DNA of 30,220 bases from Paludibacteraceae bacterium (GCA_017542915.1 JAFXWI010000054.1:1-30220); one strand, 5' to 3'. Positions 8,122 through 16,405 are shown, numbered from the stretch's first letter. The notes: generated from the sequence alone by a model not told the origin. Numbers and translations are program-made.

Positions 8122-11062
8122 TTTTCACCATCGCCTTGTTGGCAAAACCGTCGATGTACATCTCTAACGGTTTGTCGAGCCGCACATGACGGACAAGCTC
8201 CGTCTCTTCCACAGCCGGCAGAGCGTCCAAAACACTCGCGTCATACTGATCCTCAGGACGCGCCCAAGGGTCAATATTCATATATCCGACATTGAACGAA
8301 GTCATATTCTGGAAGAAGTGCGAACCCTGCGAAGGTTCTATTCTGAAATTCTCTAACCCGCATTCGACTACCGCTTTCGCCTCGCTGATATCACTCCATT
8401 GAACGGGGACACCCAAGGTCGGGATCTGCGAACCCCAACGACCGAAACCGATGAGCAGATATTGTCTGCCCTCTTGACGCAAGCGGTTGTTCCATTGACG
8501 GATAGTATCCGCCATCTCGCGCGTACGCAATATATCAAAGGTGTCACGGCGCAAATAGATAATATCGCTTACCTCGTCTATCTGTCCCACACCCAGCGCG
8601 CTGCCAGAACGAAGGAATGCACCGGACTCGTCTATCTGACTCCACTCCACCTTTGCGTTCAGCGAATCGGCGGAAATAGGACGGATCTGCAGCACATGGA
8701 AGATCTGCGGTTCATGTTCCAAGTTCACGGCAAACTCAATCTCCACCGGACATTTGATCTCCTGCTGTGCCATGATAAGGAGCTGCTCAACGATCTCCGC
8801 CAAGGGGAAAGTCTTGAATTTCAACTGCGGGGCAAACGTGACGATACGCGGTCCGTCGGGATAACAGGAATCGACGATGCGCATGTTCTCACGGTCATAG
8901 GTCGAAGCGATCATCTTGAGGCTCTCGAACTGTCCGCAGTCATGAATAGGAATACGCTCGAGGTTGATGGAATCGTCAATAGAGGTCTTGAATTTCTCAG
9001 GACTCAGCGACAGAGCCAACATCGATTGCTGAGTCTCCCGCATAGCGAGATCGACGGTCGAGGTCTGCAGCACGTTCTTCGGGTATTTGGGACTAAAGCG
9101 CAACACCTGTTCGCCATCCACAACCACTTTTCCTAAACCATAAGCTACTTTGACAATACCGTCTTCGGGTTTCTCTTTACCCACCGGATAGAAATTGACG
9201 CTTCGCGCTACACCCGAGATCACCGGGAAATAGTAATTTCCTTCCTGCTCGCCGCAGACCTCTTGCAGCACTATCGCCATCTTCTCCTCACTCAGCACAT
9301 TACCCGTAGAGGTAATATAACCACGCGAAGCGGCAAAATAAACAGACGCATATACCGACTTCACCGCCTTGCTCAGCAGTCTCAGCTGCTGATCCTCATT
9401 CTCTGTATGAGGGATCATATAGGTGCTATAGACACCTGCAAACGGCTGATAATACGAGTCTTCCAGTTTGGACGACGAACGCACAGCCAACGGACGCTGA
9501 GTCACGCGGATAAAATGACGAAGTGCATCGCGCAGTTCCAACGGAAGTGCCGCTGCTACAAACTCCGAGAGGATTTCTTCGTCCGTCAGATCGGCATTGA
9601 TGACGTATTGCAATCCGTTGTCATGGATAAAACGGTCAAACCAGTCGGTCGTCAGAACCATCGTGCGAGGCACTAAGATACGGATGTTCTCCCAACGGTC
9701 ATAGAGATCGTTTTTCTGGAGCACATGGTTGAGGAACGCGAGTCCCCTGCCCTTTCCGCCCATCGGTCCATCGCCGCAACGGGCAAACCAGATGGTGTCG
9801 TTATAGGTCTCCGGCGAGTATTTGGCTACCACGCCAAGCGCTTGATTGATACGGTAGTCGTGGATAAGCCGGATATTCGTCTGACGGATGTTCTCGATAT
9901 CCGTCTCGTCTTGTATCTTGAGGGCGCTAACCGTTCGACCAACAGTGAACAGACCCCTTGCAAAAAGCCATTTGGAGAGGTAGTTATTATCGCTCAATCG
10001 GCGGAAAGCGGCAGACGAGATTGTGGAGATAATATGCTCAAAGCCCTCTAAGTCACTTGCGCGAGCAATCTCTTTGCCGTTACGTGGGTCACGCGCGATG
10101 AAGTCTCCGAAACCGAACTCATACTCGATATACTCGCTCACCTCTTGGGTCAGCGTCTTGGATTTCTTGACCACAAAACCCACTTTGAGTTGCTTAGCGA
10201 TGGAGCGCATCGACTCCTGAGAGCTCTGCATCAGGAACGGCATCGTCGGGTTGTCCTCACGAATGAGTTTGCACAAGTCCACGCCCGCATCCAATTTCTC
10301 GGAAGAAGACGGATCGCCTTTATGCAGCACAAAACCGATGTCGGAGATGACGCCGATGATATTCTTTCCATAGCGGTTATAAAGCGCTACTGCCTCGTCA
10401 TAGCAAGTCGCCATCAGCACTTTCGGTCTCGCCCTTTTACGAAGCAACTGTTGTTTCTCGTTCAGCGCATCGCGGATAGCTATCTGGTTCTGATGCAGCA
10501 CGAGTTTATAGAGAAGCGGCAGATACGTGGAGTAATACCGAACGGAATCCTCGACCAACAAGATCGCCCGCACACCCTCATCGAGGATGTCATGCGGCGC
10601 ATTGAGTTGGTCCTCTATCAGTTTGATGATAGCGATAATAAGGTCGGTGGAGTTGTTCCAGTTGAAGAAATAATCGATGTCCGAACGATCGTGTTGCTCG
10701 ATGCGGTTGTATATCTCCTTGCTGAAGGCGGAAAGCAGCACAATCGGACAATCGGGCATGAGGAGTTTGGCTTCTTTGGCAAAGTCAAATACATCCAGCT
10801 CTCCCACACTGTACATCGTGAGGATCAGATCAAACGGCAGTTTCTTCGACGCCTTACGTTCCTCGATGACCGACAGCGCTTCTTTGGTTGTCTCGGCACG
10901 AGTGATAGACGGCGGGTTGGATAGATTCAACTCCGCGTACTCCTGTGCGATCTGCACGTCAATACGGCCATCTTCCTCCAGTGCAAAACTGTCATAGTTA
11001 TTGCACACTAACAAGATCCGCTTCACGCGCTTCACCATCAACGATGTATAATTACTTTCCAC
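8111..11062 (-). CDS. Two-receiver plus PPDK-N (ATP-grasp) protein; not a complete PEP synthase
   Basis: 983 residues. Residues about 13-150 look like a response-regulator receiver but lack the acid pair and phospho-acceptor (LVCNNYD, LTMYSVG). Residues about 163-310 look like a second receiver with its key residues kept: LLVEDS, ISDIG (acceptor Asp) and VVKKS. From about 428 there is the nucleotide-binding domain of the PEP-synthase/PPDK family: GPMGGKGRGLAFLN, VPRTMVLTT, RPLAVRSSSKLED and VLQIRPIS. The phospho-histidine swivel domain (GGxTSHAAI type) and the PEP-binding barrel are absent; a tail of about 180 residues of unknown fold follows. Substrate unknown; it may be a phosphorelay-controlled phosphotransferase. 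GTG at 11062 is taken as start, 8 bp after gdhA; ATG at 11038 (residue 9) is equally possible. Confidence 0.8.
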   Translation of the reverse strand: MESNYTSLMVKRVKRILLVCNNYDSFALEEDGRIDVQIAQEYAELNLSNPPSITRAETTKEALSVIEERKASKKLPFDLILTMYSVGELDVFDFAKEAKLLMPDCPIVLLSAFSKEIYNRIEQHDRSDIDYFFNWNNSTDLIIAIIKLIEDQLNAPHDILDEGVRAILLVEDSVRYYSTYLPLLYKLVLHQNQIAIRDALNEKQQLLRKRARPKVLMATCYDEAVALYNRYGKNIIGVISDIGFVLHKGDPSSSEKLDAGVDLCKLIREDNPTMPFLMQSSQESMRSIAKQLKVGFVVKKSKTLTQEVSEYIEYEFGFGDFIARDPRNGKEIARASDLEGFEHIISTISSAAFRRLSDNNYLSKWLFARGLFTVGRTVSALKIQDETDIENIRQTNIRLIHDYRINQALGVVAKYSPETYNDTIWFARCGDGPMGGKGRGLAFLNHVLQKNDLYDRWENIRILVPRTMVLTTDWFDRFIHDNGLQYVINADLTDEEILSEFVAAALPLELRDALRHFIRVTQRPLAVRSSSKLEDSYYQPFAGVYSTYMIPHTENEDQQLRLLSKAVKSVYASVYFAASRGYITSTGNVLSEEKMAIVLQEVCGEQEGNYYFPVISGVARSVNFYPVGKEKPEDGIVKVAYGLGKVVVDGEQVLRFSPKYPKNVLQTSTVDLAMRETQQSMLALSLSPEKFKTSIDDSINLERIPIHDCGQFESLKMIASTYDRENMRIVDSCYPDGPRIVTFAPQLKFKTFPLAEIVEQLLIMAQQEIKCPVEIEFAVNLEHEPQIFHVLQIRPISADSLNAKVEWSQIDESGAFLRSGSALGVGQIDEVSDIIYLRRDTFDILRTREMADTIRQWNNRLRQEGRQYLLIGFGRWGSQIPTLGVPVQWSDISEAKAVVECGLENFRIEPSQGSHFFQNMTSFNVGYMNIDPWARPEDQYDASVLDALPAVEETELVRHVRLDKPLEMYIDGFANKAMVKIKN

Positions 11063-11076
11063 CTTACACCTTACAC
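11063..11076. repeat. Heptamer pair at the gdhA stop
   Basis: CTTACAC occurs twice in tandem (11063-11069, 11070-11076) across the gdhA stop codon and the gap to the next gene. Too short to mean much alone, but it has the same 7-bp period as other arrays here. Confidence 0.45.
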
Positions 11077-12426
11077 TAAGCCTTGTTCAACCATCGAGTT
11101 GGCTACTTTCATAAAGCCGGCGATGTTGGCGCCTTTGACATAGTTGATGTAGCCGTCCTCTTCGGTTCCGTATTTGAGACAAGCAGCGTGGATATCCGCC
11201 ATGATCGTACGCAGACGAGCATCTACCTCTTCTGCCGTCCATTTGAGACGCATGGAGTTCTGGGTCATCTCCAGACCACTGGTAGCTACACCACCGGCAT
11301 TCGATGCCTTACCCGGGCTGTACAAGATCTTTGCGCCTTGGAAAACAGAGATCGCTTCCGGTGTAGAAGGCATGTTTGCACCTTCGGTCACGCAGAAACA
11401 GCCATTCTTGATCAGGTTCTCGGCATCGCCTTTCTCTATCTCGTTCTGCGTAGCACAAGGCATAGCGATGTCGCACGCAATCTTCCACGGACGCTCACCC
11501 GCGAAATACTGTGCTTGCGGATACTTAGCTGCGTACTCTTTAATACGTCCGCGACGGATGTTCTTGAGTTCGAACACAAACGTCATCTTCTCCTCGTTCA
11601 GACCTTCCGGATCATAGATAAATCCATCGGAGTCACTAAGCGTCAGCACTTTAGCGCCAAGACGCATAGCTTTCTGAGCCGCATACTGAGCTACGTTACC
11701 GGATCCCGAGATGCACACTTTCTTACCCTCGAAACTCTCGCCACGAGTAGCTAACATTGCTTCTGCGAAATAGCAAGCTCCGTAACCGGTTGCCTCCGGA
11801 CGCATCAGCGAACCGCCCCAGAGCTGACCTTTACCGGTCAAGGTTCCCGTGAACTCGTCACGAAGCCTTTTGTACTGACCGAACATAAAGCCGATCTCAC
11901 GTCCGCCCACACCGATGTCACCGGCAGGCACGTCGGTGTCTGCTCCTATATGACGCTGCAGCTCGGTCATGAAACTCTGACAGAACCGCATCACTTCAGC
12001 ATCGCTCTTACCTCTCAGCGAGAAGTCAGAACCACCCTTTGCGCCGCCCATCGGCAGGGTCGTCAACGCATTCTTAAAGGTCTGCTCGAAAGCCAAGAAC
12101 TTCATAATACTCAGGTTCACAGACGCATGAAAACGAATACCGCCTTTATACGGACCGATAGCGCTATTCATCTGTACGCGGAAACCGCGGTTGATATGTA
12201 CTTCGCCTTGATCATCCATCCATGGTACGCGGAACATGATCACGCGTTCCGGTTCTACCATTCGCTCCATGATCTTCTGCTCGCGTAGATACGGATAAGC
12301 CATGATCATCGGGGCTACGGATTCGAGTACTTCTTTGACTGCTTGGTGAAACTCGCTCTCACCCGGGTTTTTCTTAATGAGGTCCGCCATAAAAGCGTCC
12401 ACATACATCTGTGTTTGTTTGTCCAT
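11071..12426 (-). CDS. gdhA: NADP-specific glutamate dehydrogenase
   Basis: Cytosolic enzyme that reductively aminates 2-oxoglutarate with ammonium to glutamate. 451 residues from the chosen ATG (12424-12426), matching the 445-450 usual for the hexameric bacterial enzyme. Motifs: YKGGIRFHASVN and LPMGGAKGGSDF (substrate lysines; Ala replaces the common third Gly), VPAGDIGVGGREIGFM (catalytic Asp), the Rossmann turn SGSGNVAQYAAQKAM, then SDSDGF in place of an acidic NAD-type residue, which favours NADP. An in-frame ATG at 12474 would add 16 AT-coded residues (KWEKDIYIDIKSYIY) not found in the family, so it was rejected. Own promoter at 12488-12518; heads a probable four-gene operon ending at the terminator 5121-5146. 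Confidence 0.96.
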   Translation of the reverse strand: MDKQTQMYVDAFMADLIKKNPGESEFHQAVKEVLESVAPMIMAYPYLREQKIMERMVEPERVIMFRVPWMDDQGEVHINRGFRVQMNSAIGPYKGGIRFHASVNLSIMKFLAFEQTFKNALTTLPMGGAKGGSDFSLRGKSDAEVMRFCQSFMTELQRHIGADTDVPAGDIGVGGREIGFMFGQYKRLRDEFTGTLTGKGQLWGGSLMRPEATGYGACYFAEAMLATRGESFEGKKVCISGSGNVAQYAAQKAMRLGAKVLTLSDSDGFIYDPEGLNEEKMTFVFELKNIRRGRIKEYAAKYPQAQYFAGERPWKIACDIAMPCATQNEIEKGDAENLIKNGCFCVTEGANMPSTPEAISVFQGAKILYSPGKASNAGGVATSGLEMTQNSMRLKWTAEEVDARLRTIMADIHAACLKYGTEEDGYINYVKGANIAGFMKVANSMVEQGLV

Positions 12427-12487
12427 ATAAATATAAGATTTTATATCAATATATATATCCTTTTCCCATTTCAATGAAATGAGCGCA

Positions 12488-12518
12488 CAAAATTACAAAA
12501 AAAATATGAAATACACAA
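12488..12518 (-). promoter_or_regulatory. gdhA promoter
   Basis: On the minus strand: TTG (12516-12518), 20 bp with an eight-T run, TAATTTTG (12488-12495). The -33 reads CTTGTGTAT and is preceded by ACGTGC, both shared with the promoter at 3352-3382. Confidence 0.82.
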
Positions 12519-12570
12519 GCGCGCACGTCATTTTATTTAAAAAAAGTGCTTTTTATATCTTAAAACCAAC

Positions 12571-12598
12571 AATTATCAATTATCAATTATCAATTATC
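12571..12598. repeat. AATTATC heptamer, four exact tandem copies, in a promoter
   Basis: AATTATC is repeated four times without error at 12571-12598, ending 12 bp before the -7 hexamer region at 12611. It fills the place where the -33 element of the downstream gene should be. Copy-number change by slippage would alter promoter spacing. Confidence 0.9.
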
Positions 12599-12610
12599 AA
12601 ATATTTTTTG

Positions 12611-12618
12611 TACCTTTG
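12611..12618 (+). promoter_or_regulatory. -7 element for the exported carboxypeptidase-regulatory-like gene
   Basis: TACCTTTG at 12611-12618, 25 bp upstream of the ATG at 12644. No TTG is present 20 bp upstream (the bases are TAT inside the AATTATC array), so the promoter is either weak, activator-dependent or sensitive to the repeat. Confidence 0.75.
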
Positions 12619-12643
12619 CACGCTCAAATTAGTAGTGCTGTTT

Positions 12644-13909
12644 ATGAAAAAAATCTTTCTGTTTATACTCCTGTGTACCGCCGTTTGCATGCACGCTACG
12701 ATCTATCAAGGTCGCGTGGTGGATCAGAACGGTGCACCTGTCTCTTATGCTACGGTCTATCCCGAAGTAGCTCCCGAATTAGGCACCGCCACCAATAACG
12801 ATGGTCTTTTTTCCTTCAAAGCCGACCTGCCCAACGACAGTCGTGTTATCATCTCGTTCATCGGATACGAGAAACTGACCATCTCTGCCTCGCTACTCAC
12901 GTCCTCGGAGCCATCGGTCTTCACCCTCAGAGAGCAGCCTATTGCCTTGGAAGAGACCGTGGTGGCAGCCCAAAAGAGCAAGCAACGCAACAAACGCAAA
13001 CAGATGGCTACCCTGCTCCACGCCGTCTATGTCAAGTTGGCAGATGAGTTTCCCGACACGCCGACCCGTTACAGCGTCGTCAGCGATGTGCGTATGGACA
13101 GCGAAGGAAGCACGTGGGGTATGGAGCAGATGATTGCCGATATCGTCGTTCTGCCGCAAGCCAAAAGAGACAACACCGACTCACTCCAGTTCAAAGGACG
13201 GTATTGCAAGCGTTTCTTCGATGCCCAGAAACGCAAACAGGCAGATGAGATCCTCGCCGGACAGGCAATCGAACGGATGGAGAAAAAGAGCAAAGAGAAA
13301 TTCATTCGCCGTGCAGCAAACGCCGTGGACAGCGGAGTCGTCGTTCATCGTTCCCTCTTTGCGATGGGTAATATGCGCCAAGATTTCGAGCAGGCAATGG
13401 GCGACCTCAAGCATTGGACGGTCAGCAACGAATCCGAAGGCGAGACAGTCCTCACGCACACCCAGAAAATCCGCAAATACCTCGGTTGTTTCAAACTCAC
13501 CTTCCAGCGTCATTACATCGTGGACTCACGCACATATGCCGTACGCCGGTTCTCCGAACATGCCGAGATCAAGATCACCATTCCTTTTGGTATCAAGCTG
13601 AATGCCGACCAGCTTCAAATGCTCAATCTGGTCAACATGGACGAGCGCAAGATCGAGAAGTTCCGCCTCAAGAAAGTGCGTGGTAATGTGGATTATAACA
13701 CGATTTACCAACGCCGAGACAATCACGTCTATATCCTTGAGAAGAACATGCACACACAAGCTTTCATCCTTGGCACCAAGAAAGCCGAGATCCCACTTGT
13801 GGTCAAAGCGACCCAGCGTGTGACCGACCTCCAAACGACCAACGTCCGTCCTCTTCCTGCCTCACAAATCACCCGTCGTCTCTCCCGCGAAATCGTCGAG
13901 ATATACTAA
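12644..13909 (+). CDS. Exported protein with carboxypeptidase-regulatory-like N-terminal domain
   Basis: 421 residues from ATG 12644. It begins with a signal peptide (MKKIFLFILLCTAVCMHA, cleavage likely after HA). Residues about 20-100 are a CarboxypepD_reg-like beta-sandwich: YQGRVVDQNGAPVSYATV, TNNDGLFSFKA, VIISFIGYEKL, VFTLREQPIALEETVV. The remaining 320 residues have no motif I recognise; they are charged, with strand-rich stretches (KYLGCFKLTFQRHYIVDSRTYAVRRF) and could be a beta-rich domain. The CarboxypepD_reg fold is widespread in Bacteroidota outer-membrane and periplasmic proteins, so the product is probably envelope-located; function unknown. An upstream in-frame ATG at 12479 lies before the promoter and was rejected. 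Monocistronic, divergent from gdhA. Confidence 0.8.
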   Translation: MKKIFLFILLCTAVCMHATIYQGRVVDQNGAPVSYATVYPEVAPELGTATNNDGLFSFKADLPNDSRVIISFIGYEKLTISASLLTSSEPSVFTLREQPIALEETVVAAQKSKQRNKRKQMATLLHAVYVKLADEFPDTPTRYSVVSDVRMDSEGSTWGMEQMIADIVVLPQAKRDNTDSLQFKGRYCKRFFDAQKRKQADEILAGQAIERMEKKSKEKFIRRAANAVDSGVVVHRSLFAMGNMRQDFEQAMGDLKHWTVSNESEGETVLTHTQKIRKYLGCFKLTFQRHYIVDSRTYAVRRFSEHAEIKITIPFGIKLNADQLQMLNLVNMDERKIEKFRLKKVRGNVDYNTIYQRRDNHVYILEKNMHTQAFILGTKKAEIPLVVKATQRVTDLQTTNVRPLPASQITRRLSREIVEIY

Positions 13910-14176
13910 TCGCTCAATTCATATCTCGTTTCACTCGAACGATTTTTTCGCCGTTCCCTTTCCCTCACCCTCTAAGGGGTATTGAGGGGTCTTAGCCTTA
14001 TTATCGTGTACTTATCGTTATATTATCGTATTATCTCAATTGAATTTTTTCAAAATCACTTTTACATCGTACATTTGTCCTTCGTACATTTTTTTAATGA
14101 TTTTTCGCTTTTTTCTTGCATATATGCAAAAAAATTTGTACCTTTGCAGCCGCAAAGGTTTTTTGCTTGTACAAAA
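13910..14176. other. Intergenic region between the exported protein and the hydroxyacid dehydrogenase
   Basis: 267 bp without a gene. It holds a weak hairpin (GAACG/CGTTC around a T-run, 13937-13956) that may end the upstream gene, a C/G-rich stretch CCCTCTAAGGGGTATTGAGG (13968 on), degenerate TTATCGT/ACATCGT-type heptamers (about 13996-14090), and the promoter at 14116-14146. Confidence 0.6.
14116..14146 (+). promoter_or_regulatory. Promoter of the dehydrogenase-pepT-gcvT-patatin-TetR run
   Basis: TTG (14116-14118), 20 bp, TACCTTTG (14139-14146). The -33 is extended as CTTGCATAT. The -7 is the left arm of ACCTTTGC-N4-GCAAAGGT, the same perfect inverted repeat as at the promoter 3352-3382. 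Confidence 0.85.
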
Positions 14177-15202
14177 ATGAAGATAGCATTCACCACAGAG
14201 CTGCCGAAAGAAGGGTTCAGACGCCTTGAGGAGCAAGGCTTTGAATTATTGAGCGTTTCGCCCAATGATGGAGTGTGCGCTTCGCTCAATGATGCTTGGA
14301 AAGATGCTGAGATTCTCGTCAGCACATTCGATTACAAAGTGCCTCGGGAGTTGATTGCATCGATGCCACGCCTTCAGCTGATTGCGAACTTCGGTGCCGG
14401 GTATAATAATATCGATCTGGACGCGTGCCGCGAGAGAGGTATACGCGTGACGAATACTCCGCAGCCGGTAGTGGAACCCACTGCTGAATTGGCTTTTGCG
14501 CTGATGATCGATGTAGCACGCCGCGTGAGTGAGTTTGACCGAGCGATGAGAAGTCAGAAGTCAGATGTCAGATGTCAGAATGAGGAGCTGTGCTGTCCGA
14601 TAGAGTTCGGGGTGATGCGGAACCTGAGTCATTCGCTGTACGGCAAAACGCTCGGTATCATCGGCATGGGGCGCATCGGACAGGCTTTGGCAAGACGCGC
14701 TTTGGCTTCGGGGATGAAGGTAATTTATCATAATAGGAAACCTATAGATGTACGAAGGAACGATGTACCATGTACGAAAAGTTGGCAGCAGATGGTGGTG
14801 GAGCAAGCACAGTATGTGGATTTTCAGAGTTTGCTGCAGGACAGCGATTTTGTGAGTCTGAACCTGCCTTATACGCCGGAAGTGCATCACATCATCGGCA
14901 AACCCGAATTGGGAATGATGAAACGGAGTGCGTACCTTATAAACACCGCGCGCGGCGCGCACGCGGACGAACAAGCGTTGGTGGAAGCGCTGAAAAGCGG
15001 TATTATTGCCGGAGCTGCGATGGACGTGTACGAACATGAACCTGCGGTTTCATCGGCACTTTTGGGGCTGCCGAACGTAGTGCTGAGTCCGCATACCGGA
15101 ACCGGCACATGGGAAGGACGAATAGCTATGTGCGAGAACGTGACGGACAATATTTTAGCTTTCGTCGAAAACCGAACGAACGAAATGAATATCGTCATTT
15201 GA
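14177..15202 (+). CDS. D-isomer-specific 2-hydroxyacid dehydrogenase with two repeat-derived insertions
   Basis: 341 residues; NAD(P)-dependent reduction of a 2-oxo acid (glyoxylate/hydroxypyruvate reductase-like) in the cytosol. Family marks: NFGAGYNNIDLDAC, NTPQPVVEPTAELAFALM, dinucleotide fold GKTLGIIGMGRIGQA (156-170), INTARG (catalytic Arg), a Glu in VYEHEP and the catalytic His in LSPHTGTGTW. Two stretches are foreign to the family and repetitive in DNA: residues 125-136 (RSQKSDVRCQNE) from AAGTCAG/ATGTCAG heptamers, and about 189-201 from ATGTAC units. They lie in a surface helix before the Rossmann fold and in the loop after the second strand (YHNR), so activity may survive. ATG 14177 matches the family start; an upstream in-frame ATG precedes the promoter. 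Substrate not assignable. Confidence 0.88.
   Translation: MKIAFTTELPKEGFRRLEEQGFELLSVSPNDGVCASLNDAWKDAEILVSTFDYKVPRELIASMPRLQLIANFGAGYNNIDLDACRERGIRVTNTPQPVVEPTAELAFALMIDVARRVSEFDRAMRSQKSDVRCQNEELCCPIEFGVMRNLSHSLYGKTLGIIGMGRIGQALARRALASGMKVIYHNRKPIDVRRNDVPCTKSWQQMVVEQAQYVDFQSLLQDSDFVSLNLPYTPEVHHIIGKPELGMMKRSAYLINTARGAHADEQALVEALKSGIIAGAAMDVYEHEPAVSSALLGLPNVVLSPHTGTGTWEGRIAMCENVTDNILAFVENRTNEMNIVI
14551..14578. repeat. Heptamer array (AAGTCAG x2, ATGTCAG x2) inside the dehydrogenase gene
   Basis: Four tandem 7-bp units, 14551-14578, all ending GTCAG, encode part of residues 125-134 of the dehydrogenase at a place where homologues have no such segment. Confidence 0.9.
14747..14775. repeat. ATGTAC-type heptamers inside the dehydrogenase gene
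   Basis: GATGTAC (14747-14753), eight bases, GATGTAC (14762-14768), CATGTAC (14769-14775). Reverse complement of the GTACAT units seen between gcvT and the patatin gene (17535-17562). Confidence 0.7.
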
Positions 15203-15214
15203 AATTTGAGATTT

Positions 15215-16405
15215 ATGAATATAGTAGATCGTTTTTTGAAATACGTGTCTTTCTGCACGACGAGTGATGAGAACACAGGAAAGACACCTTCGACACCCGG
15301 ACAGATGGTTTTTGCCCGGTATCTGGCAGACGAACTGAAACAAATCGGTTTGAGCGATGTTTCTCTTGATGAGAACGGGTATATTATGGCTACGCTGGAA
15401 GCCAATGACCAACGACCAATGACCAATGACCAACGACCAATCATCGGGTTTATTGCGCATATGGACACCTCTCCGGATGCAAGCGGTGAAAACGTGAAGA
15501 CCTCGATCGTTAAAGCAGAAGAGCGCGATTTCATCGATGCCCGTTATGCCGGACAGGATGTGATTGTGACCGATAACAAGACCCTTCTCGGAGCCGATGA
15601 CAAAGCCGGTATAGCCGAGATAGTGACTGCGATGGAGTACCTGATTGCACATCCGGAGATAAAGCACGGAAAGATACGTGTCGGCTTCACGCCGGACGAG
15701 GAGATAGGTTGCGGAGCGGATCATTTTGATGTAGCCGCTTTCGGAGCCGACTTCGCGTACACCATGGACGGCGGTGCCATAGGGGAGTTGGAGTTTGAGA
15801 ACTTCAATGCCGCAGCTTGTAAGATTCATATCCACGGACTGAATGTTCACCCAGGTTACGGATATAAGAAAATGCGCAACTCGATGCTGATTGCCAATGA
15901 GTTAGCGGCTATGTTGCCTACCCACGAGACTCCTGCACATACGCAGGGCTATGAGGGTTTCTACCATTTGGTAGGCATGCAAGGAACGGTGGAAGAGAGC
16001 ACACTCAGTTACATCATTCGTGACCATGACCGCGCACATTTTGAGGCACGCAAGCAGTTCATTGAGACGGTGGTGGCGCGCATCAACGAGCTCTACGGAG
16101 CAGGAACAGCCGAAGCAGAGATACGCGATCAGTACTATAACATGCGCGAGAAGATAGAGCCGGTGATGCATATTATCGACCTTGCCCAAGAGGCGATGAA
16201 AGCCGTGGGCGTGACGCCTGTGGTGAAACCGATTCGAGGCGGAACAGATGGCGCAAGACTTTCTTTCGAAGGTCTGCCCTGCCCGAATATCTTCGCAGGA
16301 GGCGAGAACTTCCACAGCCGGTACGAGTATCTGCCTATCAGATCTCTCGAAGCCGCCCAAGGCGTCATTCTGGAGATCGTTAAAATGGTTGCTGCGCAAC
16401 GTTAA
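15215..16405 (+). CDS. pepT: Peptidase T (tripeptide aminopeptidase)
   Basis: Zn-dependent M20 peptidase that removes the N-terminal residue of tripeptides in the cytosol. 396 residues. Metal and catalytic residues are all in place: H and D in [11 protein letters not shown] in [10 protein letters not shown], the catalytic/metal EE in [10 protein letters not shown] in YTMDGGAIG, and the C-terminal H in [10 protein letters not shown]; the dimerisation lid domain lies between. Residues 64-77 read [14 protein letters not shown], translated from six CCAATGA-type heptamers just before the first metal strand, where homologues have unrelated variable sequence. ATG 15215 is chosen over a TTG at 15206. 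It starts 12 bp after the dehydrogenase and is followed by gcvT after 27 bp. Confidence 0.95.
   Translation: MNIVDRFLKYVSFCTTSDENTGKTPSTPGQMVFARYLADELKQIGLSDVSLDENGYIMATLEANDQRPMTNDQRPIIGFIAHMDTSPDASGENVKTSIVKAEERDFIDARYAGQDVIVTDNKTLLGADDKAGIAEIVTAMEYLIAHPEIKHGKIRVGFTPDEEIGCGADHFDVAAFGADFAYTMDGGAIGELEFENFNAAACKIHIHGLNVHPGYGYKKMRNSMLIANELAAMLPTHETPAHTQGYEGFYHLVGMQGTVEESTLSYIIRDHDRAHFEARKQFIETVVARINELYGAGTAEAEIRDQYYNMREKIEPVMHIIDLAQEAMKAVGVTPVVKPIRGGTDGARLSFEGLPCPNIFAGGENFHSRYEYLPIRSLEAAQGVILEIVKMVAAQR
15402..15443. repeat. Six tandem heptamers (CCAATGA/CCAACGA) inside pepT
   Basis: Units at 15402, 15409, 15416, 15423, 15430 and 15437: CCAATGA, CCAACGA, CCAATGA, CCAATGA, CCAACGA, CCAATCA. The 42 bp are in frame and give a 7-residue peptide repeat. 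A change of one or two units would shift the reading frame. Confidence 0.95.

Noticed and set aside
8111..11062. Naming this gene phosphoenolpyruvate synthase
   Set aside because: Only the nucleotide-binding part of that enzyme is present; the histidine swivel and PEP-binding domains are missing.
12427..12474. Longer gdhA start at 12474
   Set aside because: The extra 16 residues are coded by AT-rich leader sequence and have no counterpart in the enzyme family.
12479..12643. Longer N-terminus for the exported protein
   Set aside because: It would include the repeat array and the -7 element, and would bury the signal peptide.
13968..13992. Strong terminator at the C/G-rich stretch after the exported protein
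   Set aside because: Arms pair imperfectly and no T-run follows; kept only as a weak possibility in the region note.
15402..15443. A CRISPR array or phage att site for the tandem repeats
   Set aside because: Units are 7 bp with no spacers, and lie inside a gene. There are no cas genes, integrase or tRNA nearby.
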